From Aliidiomarina iranensis (GTDB taxonomy: Bacteria > Pseudomonadota > Gammaproteobacteria > Enterobacterales > Alteromonadaceae), in NCBI RefSeq assembly GCF_003987135.1, contig NZ_PIPJ01000004.1, forward strand, positions 1-64,000: a stretch of DNA of 64,000 nucleotides, given 5' to 3'. The notes beneath the pieces were generated by a model that saw only the letters and a list, made by a program, of their open reading frames with translations, ran no database searches and was not told the origin of the DNA. The position numbers were made by a program, and so were the translations under genes. Position 1 is the first letter of the stretch; the number at the start of each line of letters is the position of its first letter. Shown piece after piece: positions 53,485-61,990 of the stretch.

Positions 53485-54753
53485 CTACAGATTCTGATCC
53501 GGCGTTGCCTCTACTTTATAAATCTCCAGTAGCTGAGCACGCAATTGCGTATACTGCTCGCGAGCACTACCTTGTAGTTCAATCGTTTGATCGCGATATT
53601 CGATTACTTGCGGCGTAACTTCGATATCTAAGTTTTGTCCCATCTCGGTGAGTAACTGGCGTTGATTGGCAAGGTTTCGGTTACTCTCTATCGCACCACC
53701 TACGTTATACAAAGAGGTAGCGCCCAAAACGATAGCGCCAACCTCACCCGCAGTTGAGCCTGAATTTTTCATTAACAAACCAGCTCCAATGGCTGCAAAC
53801 AACGCCGTAGCTTGCTGCCGCCCACGCTGGGCTTTTTGCTTACGGATACCAACCGCGATAGGCAAGGTTTCCCGATGATAATCGCTGTAGCTAGAATCGC
53901 TTTGTGCGTAGAAAGCAGCGTAGTTATCCTGCAAATCAGAAATAAAATTCTCTTCTTCAGCACGAATTAAGCGAATACGCTGCAGCATGGCATCTTCTTC
54001 AGCTGGAAAGCCGGTTAAATTATAAGTAACACCATTTCGCGTAGATTTACGCTCAAGGTAATCGCCCATGGTTTCCGGGCTATACATTGCCGCATAACGC
54101 AGCTCAGAAACGGCTTGAATATTCGCTTTTTGCGCTTCACTTTTTTCTTTCAGTAAATCGTAAACATAGTTCGCAATACCGGTGAAAATTGGATCATAAG
54201 GGTTGCCGCCACTATTAAAAGCATCTCGGTAGTACCCCTCACTAACACGATATTCAAACGTTTCTTGGCCCCAAGTAGCGTTGGTGCCATCTACCACACG
54301 AATCGAAATACTAATGGTTTCGGTATCAGAATGGTTGATTTTACCCAGCACATAAAGGTCGGCCGAAGAATTGGTATCTGGGGTAACGTAAATAGAACCG
54401 AATGAGTTAGTTTCGCTTAACGCTCGTTTCGTATCTAATGCGAAGCGGTTTGCTTCTAAGCGCCGGATTTGGGGCCAGATATCGTCTTCCACGAGTTGAT
54501 CGTAATCCACGTTACCATTTCTATCGAGTGGTAGGCCCGGGTCGAATACCGGCACGGCTACATTCAAATAAATATCCGAATCATAACGGTAAGTACGTTG
54601 CGTATTACCCAAAGTGGCTACGCCTGAAGGCCCTGTCATGCTTGGCCCTACCTCGCGATTTGGCGCCGATTGGCACCCAGTTATCACTAATGTGGCAACG
54701 GCAAGCAGCAACAGCGTGCGCACGGGTTGCAAAAAATGTTTTGAGAAATGCAT
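53485..54753 (-). CDS. Lipoprotein of the envelope operon (possible CsgG-like fold)
   Basis: 422 residues from the ATG at 54753, which has AGGGA seven bases upstream; an in-frame ATG at 54789 gives a poor signal. The lipobox ITGC places lipidated Cys27. The residue after Cys is Gln, so outer-membrane sorting is expected. Residues about 50-200 have an alternating strand pattern ('IYLNVAVPVFDPGL', 'ADLYVLGKINHSDTETISISIRVVDG') reminiscent of CsgG/LPP20-type lipoproteins. A helical and a short hydrophobic segment ('ALFAAIGAGLLM', about 312-323) follow. The family assignment is tentative. Confidence 0.75.
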   Translation of the reverse strand: MHFSKHFLQPVRTLLLLAVATLVITGCQSAPNREVGPSMTGPSGVATLGNTQRTYRYDSDIYLNVAVPVFDPGLPLDRNGNVDYDQLVEDDIWPQIRRLEANRFALDTKRALSETNSFGSIYVTPDTNSSADLYVLGKINHSDTETISISIRVVDGTNATWGQETFEYRVSEGYYRDAFNSGGNPYDPIFTGIANYVYDLLKEKSEAQKANIQAVSELRYAAMYSPETMGDYLERKSTRNGVTYNLTGFPAEEDAMLQRIRLIRAEEENFISDLQDNYAAFYAQSDSSYSDYHRETLPIAVGIRKQKAQRGRQQATALFAAIGAGLLMKNSGSTAGEVGAIVLGATSLYNVGGAIESNRNLANQRQLLTEMGQNLDIEVTPQVIEYRDQTIELQGSAREQYTQLRAQLLEIYKVEATPDQNL

Positions 54754-54770
54754 ACGTATTCCCTTTTTGT

Positions 54771-54835
54771 TTTTAATTCTTAGTTTCAATTCGTGGTTTC
54801 AATTCTTGGCTTTAATTCTTGGCTTAAACTCTAAG
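54771..54835. repeat. 13-bp tandem repeat in leader of lipoprotein gene
   Basis: Five copies of a 13-bp unit (tttcaattcttgg type) fill the gap between the exported Cys-containing protein and the lipoprotein gene. Confidence 0.85.
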
Positions 54836-54844
54836 CTACTGCTG

Positions 54845-55465
54845 TTACTGGCAGCCATAATCATTTTTAAGTTTTTCAAAATGAGCTTTTTCACTTTCTG
54901 TTGACGCTCTTTCTAAGCCCTGTTTAATCGCATCACACACCGTTGATGTGCCACCACTACCAGAACCGGCCGAATGATTTCGAGACGCTTCCGCAGGCCG
55001 AACTATTTCTTCATTTTCAGCGGTGGTTTCTATTGGTTCATCTGCTAATGCTTCCAGTGTTTCACTGGCAAGAGCCGCACCAGAATTTTCTGCTACACCC
55101 ACACTACCGGCGTTCACCATTCGCTCTTGCGCAGCCTCGTTCGCGGCACTTCGGCACGCTTGGTAATTCCCCACGTTCGCCTCAATGTTGGCATTAAGTA
55201 AGGTGATTCGCTCACCACGGGTTAATTCCTCGGTAAAAAAATTATCGAATACTAAATGTGAGCAATCGACATAAAACGCCGAATCCATTGGCGCTACCGA
55301 TTCTCTTGTTGTGGCTGATTCTGAACTATCAGCCATTGCTGAAGTTACACCACCTAACAGCGATAGGCCGGCAACCCATGCTAAAACACGCACGCTTGGC
55401 TTTTGCGCACCTTGCTTCCGTGCCCAAGCTACTTTCGTGTTCTTGCCGTTCTGTAGTGATGCCAT
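54845..55465 (-). CDS. Exported Cys-containing protein, first gene of envelope operon
   Basis: 206 residues. A basic N-terminus with a hydrophobic segment ('LAWVAGLSLLGGVTSAMA', about 28-45) forms a signal peptide. The mature part has two short conserved-looking blocks: 'FYVDCSHLVFDNFFTEELTRGERITLLNANIEANVGNYQACR' (about 64-105) and a C-terminal 'CDAIKQGLERASTESEKAHFEKLKNDYGCQ'. They are joined by an Ala/Glu/Gly/Ser-rich linker, and the four Cys could form two disulfides. No family recognised. It precedes the lipoprotein gene by 91 bp filled mostly with a 13-bp repeat. Confidence 0.75.
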   Translation of the reverse strand: MASLQNGKNTKVAWARKQGAQKPSVRVLAWVAGLSLLGGVTSAMADSSESATTRESVAPMDSAFYVDCSHLVFDNFFTEELTRGERITLLNANIEANVGNYQACRSAANEAAQERMVNAGSVGVAENSGAALASETLEALADEPIETTAENEEIVRPAEASRNHSAGSGSGGTSTVCDAIKQGLERASTESEKAHFEKLKNDYGCQ

Positions 55466-55497
55466 GTGAACGCCACCTTTGTAAAAAGTTGCAGCTT

Positions 55498-55517
55498 TAA
55501 TAGTAACTATACTATTA
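55498..55517. promoter_or_regulatory. Inverted repeat upstream of envelope operon
   Basis: Perfect arms taatagta and tactatta separated by 4 nt, 33 bp upstream of the first start codon of the operon. A TATAGT-type -10 overlaps it. It may be a repressor operator. Confidence 0.35.
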
Positions 55518-55609
55518 GGTGTTGAAAGTAAAATAAGGTTCCGTAAATAAGTGGTTAATGTAAATGTAGCTTATTCCACAAGGCGTTGCTCGTTTAGTGG
55601 TGCGGAATC

Positions 55610-55634
55610 AAAAAACGCGCCAAAAGTGGCGCGC
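55610..55634 (-). terminator. Rho-independent terminator downstream of suf operon
   Basis: On the minus strand a GC-rich stem gcgcgcca / tggcgcgt with a CTTT-type loop is followed by T6. It lies about 155 bp past the sufE stop. Confidence 0.85.
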
Positions 55635-55719
55635 TTAATTTACTTTAAAACTACCTATGCTATTTGCAACACGGCCTAATTACCTACAACGGCTAAAACA
55701 TTTGCCCCATGTTCACAGC

Positions 55720-55763
55720 TTAATCGCACTGAAATCAAACGTTAATCGCACGGAATTCAATGC
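55720..55763. repeat. 22-bp tandem duplication downstream of sufE
   Basis: ttaatcgcactgaaatcaaacg is followed directly by a diverged copy. Confidence 0.65.
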
Positions 55764-55787
55764 TTAAATCGGTTTATGTTGTGCGCC

Positions 55788-56198
55788 TTAAGCGGCCTCG
55801 GTTGCAATCGCTTTGATTTTACCCACAATCGCCCGCAAGCCGTTACCACGCGTCGGCGAAAGGTGATTCTCTAAATCAATGGCTTGGAAATAACTATCAA
55901 TATCAAATTCAGTGATTTCCTTTGGCTGTTTCTCGTTATAAGCAGCCATTACAATTGCCAGTAACCCGCGAACAATCATGGCATCGCTATCTACCCGAAA
56001 ACTCAGAACATTATTATCCTGCTGCGTGATTAGCCATACATCGCTCTGGCAACCTTTCACTTTTAACTCGGCTAAACGTTCTTCTTCCGGAAGTTTCGGC
56101 AGTGCCTTTCCTAAATCAATAATGTACTGATAACGGGATTCCCAATCGTCGAGAAACTCAATATCTTCAATAATCTCGGTAGTTGTTGGTAAATTCAT
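55788..56198 (-). CDS. sufE: Cysteine desulfuration protein SufE
   Basis: 136-residue SufE. It accepts persulfide sulfur from SufS on its conserved Cys in 'ELKVKGCQSDVWL' (about 46-58) and passes it to SufB for Fe-S assembly. Family blocks 'RYQYIIDLGKALPKLPEEER' and 'DIDSYFQAIDLENHLSPTRGNGL' are clear. It is last in the suf cluster, separated from sufT by about 115 bp. Confidence 0.95.
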   Translation of the reverse strand: MNLPTTTEIIEDIEFLDDWESRYQYIIDLGKALPKLPEEERLAELKVKGCQSDVWLITQQDNNVLSFRVDSDAMIVRGLLAIVMAAYNEKQPKEITEFDIDSYFQAIDLENHLSPTRGNGLRAIVGKIKAIATEAA

Positions 56199-56312
56199 GG
56201 GATTCTCACATTAATTATTTTGGTAAAGAATTCGGTAAATAATTCGTCGGTTTCAGCATTTCAACACTTTGGCTATTGTTCGGCTGCGGCTTAAATAGTA
56301 TTTGCCTGAGGC

Positions 56313-56843
56313 TTAAAAAAATACGCCCGCTTCCAGTTGCGCTTCTTCACTCATCATCTCGCGCGACCAAGGCGGATCAAACACGAGTTCAACCTTCACA
56401 TCTTTTACATTCGGCACCATACCCACACGATACTCTACATCACCCACTAACACAGGGCCCATACCGCAGCCGGGGGCGGTGAGTGTCATATCGATAGTAA
56501 CCATACCTTGCTCAGCATCAACCACTACTTTGTAGATCAAGCCAAGTGATACTAAATCAATGGGTATCTCTGGGTCGTAAACGGTTTCCAACGCTTCCCA
56601 AACTTGCGCTTCCGAAACCTTACCATCTTCCGGATCAGGGAAATTCAACACCGTAGGTTTACGGCCAATTGCGTCCGCATCAGTGCCATCAATGCGCAGC
56701 ATGTTGCCACCCCAGGTTACGGTGTAATTGCCGCCTAAATCTTGGGTGATATTCACGAACTCGCCACCGGGAATAATTTTTACTTCTCCAGTAGGTACTC
56801 GGCGCGCTTTGCAATCGCGGCTGGTAGTTACAATCTTATGCAT
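56313..56843 (-). CDS. sufT: Fe-S assembly protein SufT (DUF59/MIP18 domain)
   Basis: 176 residues. An N-terminal SufT-specific part ('DCKARRVPTGEVKIIPGGEFVNITQDLGGNYTV') precedes a MIP18/DUF59 domain ('VWEALETVYDPEIPIDLVSLGLIY', 'MTLTAPGCGMG', 'VELVFDPPWSREMMSEEA'). The TAPGCGMG Cys is the conserved residue. SufT aids Fe-S protein maturation, especially under high demand. It follows sufA by 17 bp. Confidence 0.94.
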   Translation of the reverse strand: MHKIVTTSRDCKARRVPTGEVKIIPGGEFVNITQDLGGNYTVTWGGNMLRIDGTDADAIGRKPTVLNFPDPEDGKVSEAQVWEALETVYDPEIPIDLVSLGLIYKVVVDAEQGMVTIDMTLTAPGCGMGPVLVGDVEYRVGMVPNVKDVKVELVFDPPWSREMMSEEAQLEAGVFF

Positions 56844-56860
56844 GCTTACCTTAAAAGAGC

Positions 56861-57217
56861 TTAACTAACACTGAAGCTTTCGCCACAACCGCAAGCATCA
56901 ACTACGTTCGGGTTATTAAACTTAAGAATACCGTTAATACCCTCTTTCACGTAATCAAGCTCGGTATTTCGCAACATCGGAATTGCTGATTTGGCCACCG
57001 CAAGGGTAAGCTTTTCGTTTACAGCCACTACCTCATCGCCTTCTTCCGGCGCATCGGCTAAATCAACCACATACGCATAGCCTGTGCAGCCACTAGGCTT
57101 CGTGGATAGGCGAATAATTTTATCTGGTGTAGCCGCAATTTTTGCCTCGAAGTGCTTGGTGGCACTTGGGGTTACGGTAATAACACGAGATTCAGGAACA
57201 AAACTTTCAACTGACAT
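56861..57217 (-). CDS. sufA: A-type Fe-S carrier (SufA/IscA family)
   Basis: 118-residue HesB/IscA family protein with the three conserved Cys: one in 'PSGCTGYAYVV' and two in the C-terminal 'CGCGESF'. A-type carriers take clusters from SufBCD to apo-targets. Placed between sufS and sufT in the suf operon, it is best called SufA; sequence alone does not separate it from IscA or ErpA. Confidence 0.92.
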   Translation of the reverse strand: MSVESFVPESRVITVTPSATKHFEAKIAATPDKIIRLSTKPSGCTGYAYVVDLADAPEEGDEVVAVNEKLTLAVAKSAIPMLRNTELDYVKEGINGILKFNNPNVVDACGCGESFSVS

Positions 57218-57227
57218 AGCAACTCCT

Positions 57228-58451
57228 TTAAGCCAGCATCATTTGGGCTTTTTTCAACCCAACGAACAACTGCTCAACTTCGTCGAGTGTATTATAAATA
57301 CTAAAAGAGGCACGCGCCGTTCCGGGAACATTAAGCCGCTGCATCAGTGGCTGCGCACAGTGATCGCCGGTGCGAATGGCAATGCCTTGGCGATCCAGTA
57401 AAAAGCCAACATCCGCCGGGTGCGAACCCTCCAGAATAAAGCTATATACCCCAATTTTTTCTTTTGCATTGCCAACTAGGCGCAAACCTTCAACGCCATC
57501 GCCTAATTCAACGGCGCGTTCCAACAACGCCTTTTCATGGGCTTGTACAGCGTGTACATCAAGCTGCTGGAACCAACGAACTGCCGCCGCTAGGCCTATT
57601 ACCCCAGCAATGTTCGGTGTACCCGCTTCTAAACGATTCGGTAGCGCACCCCAGGTGGCATCTTGGTAACTTACAGAAGCAATCATTTCGCCACCCGTAA
57701 GCCACACTGGCCAATCTTCTAGTACGGCTTGTTTGCCCCAAAGCACACCTACACCGGTTGGCCCGAACAACTTATGGCCGGAAAATACATAAAAATCACA
57801 ATCGATGGCCTGCACATCCACATTGCCATGAGCAATGCCTTGGGCACCATCGATTAACACTAAAGCCGCGGGAGCATGCGTTCGCACTTGCCGAATCAAA
57901 TCTACCACTGGGTTTACAGTGCCAAGTGCGTTAGAAACGTGCGGCATTGCCACAAATACAGTTCGTTTATTCAGTAACTCGCTAAACGCTTCGCGATTTA
58001 GCGTGCCATTATCATCAATCGGCGCCACATGCAGAGTTGCGCCACTCAATTTGCACGCTTGCTGCCAGGTCACTAAATTCGCATGATGCTCAAGCTCAGT
58101 AACCACCACTTCATCGCCAGCTTGTAACCGCTGCGCCATGCCCTTACTCACAATATTGATGCTTTCGGTGGTGCCGCTTGTCCAAATCACTTCTTCGCGC
58201 GCACTGGCATTGATGAAGTTCGCCACAACTGTGCGCGCATCTTCATATAACCGCGTAGCTTCATCACTTAAAAAGTGGGCGCCACGATGCACATTCGAAT
58301 TGCTTTGGCTGTAATAATTAACCAACGCATCAATCACCACTTGTGGCTTTTGCGTCGTAGCCGCGTTATCCAGATACACCAAAGGCTTACCATGTACTTC
58401 GCGGCTTAATATCGGAAACTCGCTACGCAGGGCTTGAACATCTAAGCTCAT
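57228..58451 (-). CDS. sufS: Cysteine desulfurase SufS
   Basis: 407-residue PLP-dependent class V aminotransferase-fold enzyme (group II desulfurase) that removes sulfur from L-cysteine. The PLP Lys lies in 'FSGHKLFGPTGVGVL' and the catalytic Cys in 'TGDHCAQPLM' near residue 366. 'VYLDNAATTQKPQVVIDAL' is typical at the N-terminus. The start overlaps the sufD stop by 4 bp (ATGA). Confidence 0.96.
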   Translation of the reverse strand: MSLDVQALRSEFPILSREVHGKPLVYLDNAATTQKPQVVIDALVNYYSQSNSNVHRGAHFLSDEATRLYEDARTVVANFINASAREEVIWTSGTTESINIVSKGMAQRLQAGDEVVVTELEHHANLVTWQQACKLSGATLHVAPIDDNGTLNREAFSELLNKRTVFVAMPHVSNALGTVNPVVDLIRQVRTHAPAALVLIDGAQGIAHGNVDVQAIDCDFYVFSGHKLFGPTGVGVLWGKQAVLEDWPVWLTGGEMIASVSYQDATWGALPNRLEAGTPNIAGVIGLAAAVRWFQQLDVHAVQAHEKALLERAVELGDGVEGLRLVGNAKEKIGVYSFILEGSHPADVGFLLDRQGIAIRTGDHCAQPLMQRLNVPGTARASFSIYNTLDEVEQLFVGLKKAQMMLA

Positions 58452-59695
58452 TTTGTCTCCATGGCACTGAAACGCTCACGCAATAGTGGCTGTAACCATT
58501 CAGATAATGCCTTGTTCGGCATTTGGTTTACCAACTCTTGCACAAAACCAAAGTTCAACATCACTAATGCTTGGCTGCGCGGAATGCCGCGAGTTTGCAA
58601 ATAATAAAGTTCTTTTTCAGCGATTTCGGCTACCGTGGCCCCGTGTGCACACTGCACATCATCGGCATAGATTTCGAGTTCAGGCTTAGTATTAATTTGC
58701 CCACCGCGCGATAACAGTAAATTGCGGTTATTTAGTTCCGCCAATGTTTTCTGCGCATCCCGATGAATGTGAATACGGCCATTAAACACCGCTTTTGCTT
58801 TATCGCCCACGATACCGCGCGCATTCTCTTCGCTGGTACCATTTGGCTTCGCATGCTCAATGGTAGTGTGCAGATCGAAATGCTCTTTTGGGGCCAGCAA
58901 ATAAATGCAGTTCATTTTCGCGAACGCATGTTCCGCAGCGTGAATTACATCGGTATCGATACGCGTTAAGCGGCTACCGTAACCTACAATCGTACTATTC
59001 AAACGCGAGCTCTCGCCCATTTTGAAGTGGCTACCGCCCATATGAATTGCGTTTTCGCCATGCATGGCGAAACGGTAGTGCTCAAGCTTGCTCTCTTTGC
59101 CCAACACATATTCGGCATATGCCGTGTTCATGCTATGGCCATTACCGGCACCGTGTTCAATAACGGTAACCTTTGCGTTATCACCCACGTTTACCAACAC
59201 GCGATGATGCGATTCCACACCGTCGGTAACAAAGTTCACAATGCGGATAGGCTGCTCAACCTGTGCGCCCGCCGCTACATCAACCACTAAACCTTGCTGC
59301 GCCAATACATCGTTCACCAACCCAAACAAATGGTGTGAAGGCTTGGCTTGGTTAAATACTCGGCTTGCTTGCGAATCGGCATCATTTAAAGCATTTATGC
59401 TCACACCCGCAGGCAAAGTTAATTTGGCAATATCGGTTACCGGCTGGGCATCCACAAACACCAAATCAATGCTATTTAAGCCAGCAATTACAGGAGCCTC
59501 GGCGTTCGCATTTGCGCTAGGTTGCTGTAACTCCAGCTCCGCCACTTCATGTAAAGAAGTGTAACGCCAAGCTTCGGTACGCCGGGTTGGCCAGCTTTGC
59601 TCGCTTAAGGTTGCAAGTGCAGTTTGCCGAACCGGGCTAAGGGAATCTTTAACCGTGCTGGCACGATCAATAACCTTTGCTAACCACTGGCTCAT
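58448..59695 (-). CDS. sufD: Fe-S assembly scaffold subunit SufD
   Basis: 415-residue SufD, partner of SufB and SufC in the SufBC2D scaffold. The SufBD core beta-helix is seen in 'VNVGDNAKVTVIEHGAG', 'NTKPELEIYADDVQCAHGATVA' and the helical end 'LYYLQTRGIPRSQALVMLNFGFV'. The N-terminus 'WPTRRTEAWRYTSLHEV' is SufD-specific. It overlaps sufC by 4 bp upstream and sufS by 4 bp downstream. Confidence 0.95.
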   Translation of the reverse strand: MSQWLAKVIDRASTVKDSLSPVRQTALATLSEQSWPTRRTEAWRYTSLHEVAELELQQPSANANAEAPVIAGLNSIDLVFVDAQPVTDIAKLTLPAGVSINALNDADSQASRVFNQAKPSHHLFGLVNDVLAQQGLVVDVAAGAQVEQPIRIVNFVTDGVESHHRVLVNVGDNAKVTVIEHGAGNGHSMNTAYAEYVLGKESKLEHYRFAMHGENAIHMGGSHFKMGESSRLNSTIVGYGSRLTRIDTDVIHAAEHAFAKMNCIYLLAPKEHFDLHTTIEHAKPNGTSEENARGIVGDKAKAVFNGRIHIHRDAQKTLAELNNRNLLLSRGGQINTKPELEIYADDVQCAHGATVAEIAEKELYYLQTRGIPRSQALVMLNFGFVQELVNQMPNKALSEWLQPLLRERFSAMETK

Positions 59696-60453
59696 GCACT
59701 TGCCTCCTCATGGCCTTCCAGCCACGCATAGCCTGATACTTCAACTTCTTTGGCAAGCTCAGGGCCACCACTTTTCACAATTTTGCCATCAGCAAGAATG
59801 TGCACATAATCAGGCTGAATATAATCGAGCAAGCGTTGGTAGTGAGTAACTACTAGGAAACTGCGCTCACCATCGCGTTGGCTATTTACACCATCGGCCA
59901 CTACTTTCAATGCATCGATATCAAGGCCTGAATCGGATTCATCAAGAATACAAAGCTTTGGTTGCAACAAAATCATTTGCATAATTTCATTACGTTTTTT
60001 CTCACCACCCGAAAAGCCTTCGTTCACACCACGCTTCAAGAAATCGAGTGGTAAATTAACTTGCTTGCATGCGGCTTTCGCTGTTTTCAAAAACTCAGCT
60101 GCTGAAAGTGGCTCTTCGCCGCGCTCTTTCCGCGCCGCATTCACACTTTCTTTCATAAATTCCATGTTGCTTACGCCTGGAATTTCTACCGGATACTGAA
60201 ATGCTAAGAAAATACCGGCGCGTGCGCGCTCATCAACTTCCATTTCCAATAAATCTTGGTTCTCAAACTGAATGGAACCGCTTTCTACCTCATAGCCTTC
60301 ACGGCCCGATAACACATAACCAAGGGTACTTTTACCGGCGCCATTGGGGCCCATGATTGCATGCACTTCACCTGGGTTGATAGTGAGATTAAGCCCTTTG
60401 ATAATGGTTTTCTCTTCAACACTGGCCTGCAAATCTTTAATGGTTAACATCAT
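59692..60453 (-). CDS. sufC: Fe-S assembly ATPase SufC
   Basis: 253-residue ABC-type ATPase that powers the SufBCD scaffold; it is cytoplasmic, not a transporter. Walker A 'GPNGAGKSTL', signature 'FSGGEKKRNEIMQ', Walker B 'LCILDESDSGLD' and the H-loop 'LVVTHYQRLL' are all present, in the standard SufC form. Two adjacent ATG codons (60453 and 60450) are possible starts; the gene begins directly after the sufB stop. Confidence 0.97.
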   Translation of the reverse strand: MMLTIKDLQASVEEKTIIKGLNLTINPGEVHAIMGPNGAGKSTLGYVLSGREGYEVESGSIQFENQDLLEMEVDERARAGIFLAFQYPVEIPGVSNMEFMKESVNAARKERGEEPLSAAEFLKTAKAACKQVNLPLDFLKRGVNEGFSGGEKKRNEIMQMILLQPKLCILDESDSGLDIDALKVVADGVNSQRDGERSFLVVTHYQRLLDYIQPDYVHILADGKIVKSGGPELAKEVEVSGYAWLEGHEEASA

Positions 60454-61890
60454 TTACCCCACTGAACCTTCAAGACTAATTTCAAGTAATTTGCCCGCTT
60501 CTACTGCGAACTCCATCGGTAATTCTTTAAACACTTCTTTACAGAACCCATTCACAATCATAGATACGGCTTTCTCTGTATCTAGCCCACGTTGTTGGCA
60601 TAAAAAGAGTTGGTCATCACTTACTTTTGAAGTAGTGGCCTCATGCTCAACAATGGCGGAAGGGTTCGAGCTTTCAATATATGGGAAAGTGTGCGCGGCG
60701 CAACGATCACCAATCAATAGCGAATCACACTCGGTGAAGTTTCGTGCGCCATCAGCTTTCGGCCCCATTTTCACCAAACCACGGTAGGCATTGCTGCTAT
60801 TCCCAGCGGATATGCCTTTAGAAATGATGGTCGATTTTGTGTTTTTGCCAAGGTGAATCATTTTTGTGCCCGTATCTGCTTGCTGGCGGCCACGCGTTAG
60901 TGCAACAGAGTAAAATTCACCTACGCTATTATCACCACGCAAAATACAGCTTGGGTATTTCCAAGTAATGGCCGAGCCCGTTTCAACTTGGGTCCACGAA
61001 ATTTTCGCGTTGGTTTCGCATATACCACGTTTGGTAACGAAGTTATAAATACCGCCCTTACCGTTTTCATCACCCGGATACCAGTTTTGTACGGTGCTGT
61101 ATTTAATTTCAGCGTTATCTAGCGCTACCAATTCCACCACGGCCGCGTGCAGCTGATTTTCATCACGCTGCGGCGCTGTACAACCTTCGAGATAGCTTAC
61201 ATGGCTGCCTTCTTCGGCAACGATCAGGGTGCGCTCAAACTGCCCAGTGTTTAACTCGTTAATGCGGAAATAGGTTGAGAGTTCCATTGGGCAGCGCACG
61301 CCTTTTGGAATGTAAACAAAGGAACCATCGGTGAACACCGCGCTATTAAGCGCCGCAAAGAAATTATCGCTGCGCGGCACCACACTACCGATATATTTTT
61401 TCACTAATTCTGGGTATTTTTGAATTGCTTCTGAAATTGGGCAGAAAATTACACCCGCTTCTTCTAGCTTGGCCCGAAATGTTGTAACTACCGATACGGA
61501 ATCGAACACCGCATCCACAGCTACGCCCGCCAGCATTTCCTGCTCATGCAGCGGAATACCAAGTTTTTCATAGGTACGCAGAAGTTCCGGATCCACCTCA
61601 TCTAGTGATTTCGGTTTATCTTTCATGCTTTTCGGCGCGGAATAATAAGAAATGGATTGGTAATCCACTTTTTCGTAGCCTAAATGCGCCCAATCGGGCT
61701 CTTTCATTTTTTGCCACGAACGGAATGCCTGCAAACGCCATTGCAGCATCCACTCCGGTTCTTCTTTCATTGCGGAAATGCGGCGAATAACAGATTCATC
61801 CAAACCGATGGGGAAAGTATCTGATTCAATCTCAGAAACGAAGCCAGCATCGTATTTACGCGCCAGAGCTTGATCGATTTGTTCACTCAT
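60454..61890 (-). CDS. sufB: Fe-S assembly scaffold SufB
   Basis: 478-residue SufB, the main scaffold on which the nascent Fe-S cluster forms. The conserved '[14 protein letters not shown]' carries the essential C-terminal-side Cys, and '[39 protein letters not shown]' is family-typical. First gene of the suf operon, 53 bp from the -10 box of the promoter described below; GAGGTAACAGG upstream is the ribosome site. Confidence 0.97.
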   Translation of the reverse strand: MSEQIDQALARKYDAGFVSEIESDTFPIGLDESVIRRISAMKEEPEWMLQWRLQAFRSWQKMKEPDWAHLGYEKVDYQSISYYSAPKSMKDKPKSLDEVDPELLRTYEKLGIPLHEQEMLAGVAVDAVFDSVSVVTTFRAKLEEAGVIFCPISEAIQKYPELVKKYIGSVVPRSDNFFAALNSAVFTDGSFVYIPKGVRCPMELSTYFRINELNTGQFERTLIVAEEGSHVSYLEGCTAPQRDENQLHAAVVELVALDNAEIKYSTVQNWYPGDENGKGGIYNFVTKRGICETNAKISWTQVETGSAITWKYPSCILRGDNSVGEFYSVALTRGRQQADTGTKMIHLGKNTKSTIISKGISAGNSSNAYRGLVKMGPKADGARNFTECDSLLIGDRCAAHTFPYIESSNPSAIVEHEATTSKVSDDQLFLCQQRGLDTEKAVSMIVNGFCKEVFKELPMEFAVEAGKLLEISLEGSVG

Positions 61891-61942
61891 CCTGTTACCT
61901 CTTGTTCAAACCATGTTGTTCGGACTATGCGGAATGTCGCTA

Positions 61943-61975
61943 ATTATACATTTCCCGACTAAATCACTCAAGTAT
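61943..61975 (-). promoter_or_regulatory. sigma70 promoter with overlapping IscR type-1-like site for suf operon
   Basis: On the minus strand, TTGAGT (61971-61966) and a perfect TATAAT (61948-61943) are 17 bp apart. Positions 61975-61951 read as an IscR type-1 motif: ATACTTGAGT, then GATTT, then AGTCGGG. About 22 of 25 positions fit the consensus; the main mismatch is G for C in the GACT half. An IscR-[2Fe-2S] site over the -35 element would repress the operon when iron-sulfur clusters are plentiful. No iscR gene lies in the window. Confidence 0.75.
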
Positions 61976-61990
61976 TAAGGGCGAAACAGT

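Larger units (their letters stand above)
55466..55787. other. 322-bp intergenic region between envelope and suf operons
   Basis: No credible gene. It holds, from the envelope-operon side, a perfect 8+8 inverted repeat (55498-55517), an intrinsic terminator facing the suf operon (55610-55634) and a 22-bp tandem duplication (55720-55763). The envelope operon promoter must lie on its left side. Confidence 0.7.
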
